A stretch of DNA of 55,482 bases from CAXBNV01 sp963977185 (GTDB lineage: Bacteria > Pseudomonadota > Gammaproteobacteria > JAGOUU01): positions 1 through 55,482 of the forward strand of contig CAXBNV010000008.1 of NCBI GenBank assembly GCA_963977185.1, given 5' to 3'. The translations under genes and the position numbers were made by a program. This document shows, one piece after another, positions 51,980 to 55,482 of the stretch; position 1 is the stretch's first letter; each line of letters begins with the position of its first letter. The notes under the pieces were generated by a model. It saw nothing but the letters and a program-made list of their open reading frames with translations, was not told where the DNA came from and made no database searches.

Positions 51980-52384
51980 ATGAAGTATGATAATTTACAA
52001 GCGTTAGCGGATAAAGGCTCTTATAATATAGATGAAATTGATGGGTTGATATCTGAATTAAAGTCTAATAAGGCTTTAATTGACAAACTTGGTAAATCTA
52101 AGTCATTGGATATAATGAATAGGCTTCATATTGTTTCTTCTGCATATAGCAAACTGGTTGATTTTGCATCAAATAAAATATTAAATAAAAAAAATTTATT
52201 TAAATGTCTTTTTATTAAAATTTCAAACTTAGAAAATACAGTCTTATTTTTTTATGAACAATCTTTATTTTCAGAAAATAAGAAAATGGCAAAAAGAATT
52301 TCCATATTAGAAAAAGTTATAGATAAGAACCAAGTTAACAAATTGGATATCTTAAGCTGTGTTAATGATGCAGTATATCATTAA
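51980..52384 (+). CDS. Hypothetical helical protein, 134 aa
   Basis: Not recognised. It is a soluble, all-helical, Lys/Leu/Ser-rich protein with no signal peptide. AGAGG lies 6-8 nt upstream of the ATG. It is a single-gene unit between two hairpin-containing gaps. Confidence 0.5.
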   Translation: MKYDNLQALADKGSYNIDEIDGLISELKSNKALIDKLGKSKSLDIMNRLHIVSSAYSKLVDFASNKILNKKNLFKCLFIKISNLENTVLFFYEQSLFSENKKMAKRISILEKVIDKNQVNKLDILSCVNDAVYH

Positions 52385-52475
52385 ATTATTTAGCTGCCTT
52401 TGTAATTGATTTTAAGTGTTATATAAGTTAGAATTTTAAGACTAAATAATTAAAATAAAATTTATAAAAAATATT

Positions 52476-52763
52476 ATGAAAAGTAATTTGAAAGCAACTC
52501 TAAATAAAGTGTTACCTTACATTTCTTTGGGAATAGCTCTAGTTATTTCTTTTATAGTTTTATTATTATTTTTATATATTGGCATTGTAGGAGCTGTTAT
52601 TGGAGCTGTTATATATTTAGTTATTGTTGTCAAAAATAAGTTTTTTGGGAGCAATAAAAGCTATATTTATAATAAAAAATATTATTATAAAAACTCAAAA
52701 AATCAAGATAATATTGATTTCTCTGGTCGAACTTTTGATAATGACGATCAAAAAAATAAATAA
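52476..52763 (+). CDS. Hypothetical single/double-TM small protein, 95 aa
   Basis: Not recognised. One long or two short hydrophobic helices (about residues 15-52, with SFIVLLLFLYIGIVGAVIGA) are followed by a basic, Tyr-rich tail (YIYNKKYYYKNSKNQDN) likely in the cytoplasm. No ribosome binding site is obvious. The reading frame is credible but support is moderate. Confidence 0.45.
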   Translation: MKSNLKATLNKVLPYISLGIALVISFIVLLLFLYIGIVGAVIGAVIYLVIVVKNKFFGSNKSYIYNKKYYYKNSKNQDNIDFSGRTFDNDDQKNK

Positions 52764-52841
52764 TAAAAACAACGAAGACATTATACTATAACTATAATAA
52801 AGTTAATTCAAAAGTTTAAACTAAAAATTTAAGGATAAATT

Positions 52842-53225
52842 ATGATAGAAGATCGTTTTGAAAAAGGACTTAGAATTATGCGTGAGCATTTGGGTTCCAA
52901 AGCAGATCAATATGTTGCAGACATACAAAAAGTAGCTCCACTATTTGCTAAAATAAACGTTGAATGTGCATTTGGTGATTGTTATGGAGATGAAGACAGC
53001 GTGTTATCGCAAAAAACCAAAGAATTATGTACGGTTGCAGCCTTAACGGTCAGAGGAGATAGTTTACCTCAATTAGAGTTACATATTGATTGTGCTATAC
53101 GTTGTGGTGCTACAAAAGAAGAAATAGTTGAAGTTATTACACAAATGATTATGTATGGCGGTTTTCCTGTAGCAACTAATGCTATTAATGTTGCAAAAGT
53201 TGTATTTGAAAGAAAAGGATTATAA
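52842..53225 (+). CDS. Carboxymuconolactone decarboxylase-family protein
   Basis: A 127-aa helical protein of the CMD/AhpD superfamily. The core TKELCTVAALTVRGDSLPQL followed by ELHIDCAIRCGATKEEIVEV and YGGFPVATNAINVAK matches the PcaC-like branch. The CxxC pair of AhpD is missing, so it is not a peroxidase of that type. No aromatic degradation genes are nearby, so the substrate is unknown. It precedes doxX by about 50 nt. Confidence 0.8.
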   Translation: MIEDRFEKGLRIMREHLGSKADQYVADIQKVAPLFAKINVECAFGDCYGDEDSVLSQKTKELCTVAALTVRGDSLPQLELHIDCAIRCGATKEEIVEVITQMIMYGGFPVATNAINVAKVVFERKGL

Positions 53226-53274
53226 GGCTATTTAAAAGCTATATTTAATATAATTAAAACAGGACGTTTTTAAT

Positions 53275-53652
53275 ATGCAATTATGTTACTATCAAATTTT
53301 AGTTGGACGAGTTTTATTAGGTTTCTTTTTTGTTGCAGTGGGAATTCTTAATATTATAGGTTGGGATTCTAATATAAATATTTTATATGCTAATTATTTC
53401 CCTATGCCTGAATTATTATTAGGAACAGCAATAGCCGCTGAAATAATCTTAGGTCTTTTCGTTGCAATAGGCATGTTTCATCAGGTAGCAGCTTTGTTAT
53501 TAATATTATTTACAATTTTTGTGGCACCTATTTATTTAGATTTTTGGAATCTAAGCGGTCCCGCTATGATTGCAACACTTGTACAGTTTTTAAGCGATAT
53601 TGCAGTTATAGGTGGTTTATTAATGGTATCTGGTACAAAACACACTAAATAA
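53275..53652 (+). CDS. DoxX-family membrane protein
   Basis: A 125-aa protein with four TM helices, starting GRVLLGFFFVAVGILNI and containing the GTAIAAEIILGLFVAIGM helix typical of DoxX. Relatives are linked to redox and oxidative stress functions. It lies after the CMD-family gene and tail-to-tail with alsS, with only 21 nt between them and no clear terminator. Confidence 0.8.
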   Translation: MQLCYYQILVGRVLLGFFFVAVGILNIIGWDSNINILYANYFPMPELLLGTAIAAEIILGLFVAIGMFHQVAALLLILFTIFVAPIYLDFWNLSGPAMIATLVQFLSDIAVIGGLLMVSGTKHTK

Positions 53653-53673
53653 AAATCATATTGAATTTATGTT

Positions 53674-55323
53674 TTAATGTCCATCAGAAGGATTTGTATT
53701 AGTAAATAATTGCATATTGTCATTATAATCGATGGGAATTTCTACTAAAACTGGGCCTTTAGTTTTAATAGCTTTTGCTATAAGAGCTTCTAATTCATTA
53801 GGTGCTTCCAGCCTAAATCCATGGGCGCCAAAACTTTCTGCAAACTTTACATGATCAATTTTATTAAAATCAACTCCTGATTTTCTGCCATATTTCATTA
53901 TTTCTTGTTCTTTAACCATATCATAAGATCCATCGACCCAAATGAAATGGGTAAAATCAAGATTAAGTCTAACAGCTGTTTCTAATTCTGTTGCTGAAAA
54001 TAAAAAACCTCCATCTCCAGACATAGAAATTATTTTTTTCTCAGGATAGGCTAGTTTGGCTGCCATAGCCCATGGCATACCAACTCCTAAAGTTTGCTGA
54101 CCATTGCTGAATAATAATTGATGCGGAACATAGCTTAAGAAATATCTAGCCATCCACATATATATAGAGCCAATATCACATGAAATTATAGTGTTTTCAT
54201 CTACAAAGTTATAAAGTAAATTAATAAATTGTAAAGGATGTGTTTTTTCTGGATTAATGTTAGTTGGCTTTTGATTAATATGTTTTTCAAATTCTTTTTT
54301 GATACTACTATATATTTCTAAATCTGCTTTATATGTTATTTGATTTGTTAAATTTGTTAAGGTTCTTGCAATACTACCTATTAGATTTATTTTAGGTTGA
54401 TAAGTATTATGAATATCTGGAATATTATAATCTATGTGGATAATATTTTTATTTTGTTTTTTATTCCACAATTCTGGGTCGTATTCAGCAGGATTAAACC
54501 CAATAGTTATAACAAGATCACTTAAAGACAAAAGGGTATCTCCTGGCTGATTTTGAAATAGACCAACTCTACCAAAAAAGCAGTGAATTAAATCTTTTGA
54601 TATAGATCCTGCTGCTTGGTAAGTTCCAATAACAGGTAAATTTGTTTTATTAATAAGCTTCCTAATTTCCGAAGTATTTTTTAAGCGCGAGGCTTCCTGG
54701 CCTAATAATACAATAGGATTTTTAGCTTGATTAATTAATTTTATTGTTTCATTTATATATTCTGATGGAGCTGAGCCATATGGAACATCATCTTCTATAA
54801 AAGATATTGGTGATAAACTAATTGTTTCAGTTAAAACATCTTGAGGAAAGCTTAAAAAGCAAGCCCCGCTTGTTGGGAGTTTAGATATTTTGAAAGCATT
54901 TGCTATTGCTTCTGGTATATTCTCAGCAGATACTATTTCTTTACTTGATTTAGTAACAGCTTCCATAAGTTGCATATTTTTTGCGCTTTGATGAGATTGT
55001 TTATATAGCATGTTGCGAGGAACATTTCCGCCAATTGCCACTATAGGGTATCCCTCAGTTGTTGCCGTCATAAGACCTGTCGTTAAATTTCCTACACCAG
55101 GTCCAGATGTAACTAATACAACCCCTGGATTTCCTGTAAGTCTGCCATATGCTCCTGCCATAAAAGCAGCATTTTGTTCGTGTCGACAAAGAATTAATTC
55201 TATAGAAGAATCTAATAGGGCATTAAATATACTATCAACTTTTGCTCCTGGAATACCAAATATATATTTTACATTATGTTGCTCTAGACATTTTACTAAT
55301 AGTTTAGCGGCTGTTTGAGGCAT
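53674..55323 (-). CDS. alsS: Catabolic acetolactate synthase
   Basis: AlsS condenses two pyruvate to acetolactate using thiamine diphosphate, on the acetoin/butanediol path. The N-terminal FGIPGAKVDSIFNALLD, catalytic Glu in CRHEQNAAFMAGAYGRLTG, GRVGLFQNQPGDTLL, and the C-terminal GDGGFLFSATELETAVRL all align with Bacillus-type AlsS rather than the biosynthetic IlvB. I start at ATG 55323, with AGGAG upstream, giving MPQTAAKLL and 549 aa; a further upstream start is less likely. No acetolactate decarboxylase (alsD) is visible in the window. Confidence 0.9.
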   Translation of the reverse strand: MPQTAAKLLVKCLEQHNVKYIFGIPGAKVDSIFNALLDSSIELILCRHEQNAAFMAGAYGRLTGNPGVVLVTSGPGVGNLTTGLMTATTEGYPIVAIGGNVPRNMLYKQSHQSAKNMQLMEAVTKSSKEIVSAENIPEAIANAFKISKLPTSGACFLSFPQDVLTETISLSPISFIEDDVPYGSAPSEYINETIKLINQAKNPIVLLGQEASRLKNTSEIRKLINKTNLPVIGTYQAAGSISKDLIHCFFGRVGLFQNQPGDTLLSLSDLVITIGFNPAEYDPELWNKKQNKNIIHIDYNIPDIHNTYQPKINLIGSIARTLTNLTNQITYKADLEIYSSIKKEFEKHINQKPTNINPEKTHPLQFINLLYNFVDENTIISCDIGSIYMWMARYFLSYVPHQLLFSNGQQTLGVGMPWAMAAKLAYPEKKIISMSGDGGFLFSATELETAVRLNLDFTHFIWVDGSYDMVKEQEIMKYGRKSGVDFNKIDHVKFAESFGAHGFRLEAPNELEALIAKAIKTKGPVLVEIPIDYNDNMQLFTNTNPSDGH

Positions 55324-55482
55324 TTTTTCTCCTACTATATATAGTATAAATAGCACTGATGTTTAAATTAGTTTACTTTGTTTAGTTTGGTAAATAATTT
55401 ATTTTTAAGTGTGTAAATAAAGTATAGTAAAATAAATTAAGTTTTTTTAAAAAAAGAGTTGCATTAAGAAATCATGTCTGTA
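55324..55482. other. Window-end region upstream of alsS
   Basis: About 160 bp with no ORF. It should carry the alsS promoter (minus strand). TACTATATATAGTA near 55332-55345 is a 14-bp perfect palindrome just upstream of the alsS ribosome binding site and may be an operator or -10 region. Confidence 0.4.

Overview
The window is AT-rich, bacterial chromosomal DNA with densely packed genes. Its gene content points to a gammaproteobacterium: rpsF-priB-rpsR-rplI-dnaB order, the gammaproteobacterial type of GshA, PrmB, RluB, NsrR, and a yciB/bolA/yciO/scpA/scpB/rluB neighbourhood. The type VI secretion (T6SS) genes most resemble the Francisella-type system (IglA/IglB, IglD, IglH, DotU, PdpB), so a member of or near the Francisellales, perhaps host-associated, is my best guess. 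The species cannot be fixed from the sequence alone. No rRNA, intact tRNA, CRISPR array or complete insertion sequence was seen.

Layout. 1-4.5 kb: rpsO, pnp with a leader hairpin, and nadE. 4.6-10.4 kb: an orphan gene, then two Bcr/CflA-type MFS exporters flanking prmB and asd, then truA. 10.4-16 kb: a nitric oxide response block. It holds NsrR, a very long perfect NsrR-type palindrome, a truncated hemoglobin with its own ferredoxin/flavin reductase, and, pointing the other way, a quinol-type NO reductase overlapped by a tehB-like methyltransferase. Gene debris lies at its left edge. 16.3-19.7 kb: ackA-pta. 19.9-23.7 kb: bolA, yciB, yciO, scpA, scpB, rluB. 23.9-29.0 kb: rpsF-priB-rpsR-membrane protein-rplI-dnaB-alr. 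29.0-39.1 kb: a compact, extremely AT-rich T6SS island. 39.2-45.1 kb: housekeeping genes (mmsB-like, a C45-type hydrolase, rpmE, mdh, plsC, gshA). 45.1-48.6 kb: an orphan island of alpha-helical or coiled-coil proteins. 48.6-51.4 kb: acpS, recO, rsgA, orn. 51.4-55.5 kb: small orphan membrane or helical proteins, a CMD-family protein, DoxX, and a catabolic acetolactate synthase (AlsS).

How the genes work together. The NO block forms a coherent circuit: NsrR senses NO and probably represses itself and the hemoglobin/reductase pair, which together could do the job of a flavohemoglobin, while NorZ reduces NO at the membrane. The T6SS island encodes sheath (TssB/C), a putative tube protein, baseplate (TssK, TssF, probable TssG), spike (VgrG plus a separate beta-rich tip-like protein) and membrane complex parts (a miniature TssM and a TssL). 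TssA, TssE, TssJ and ClpV are not recognisable. TssM is about a third of the usual size and TssL has no membrane anchor. The system is therefore either unusually minimal or decaying, and this is the most interesting part of the window.
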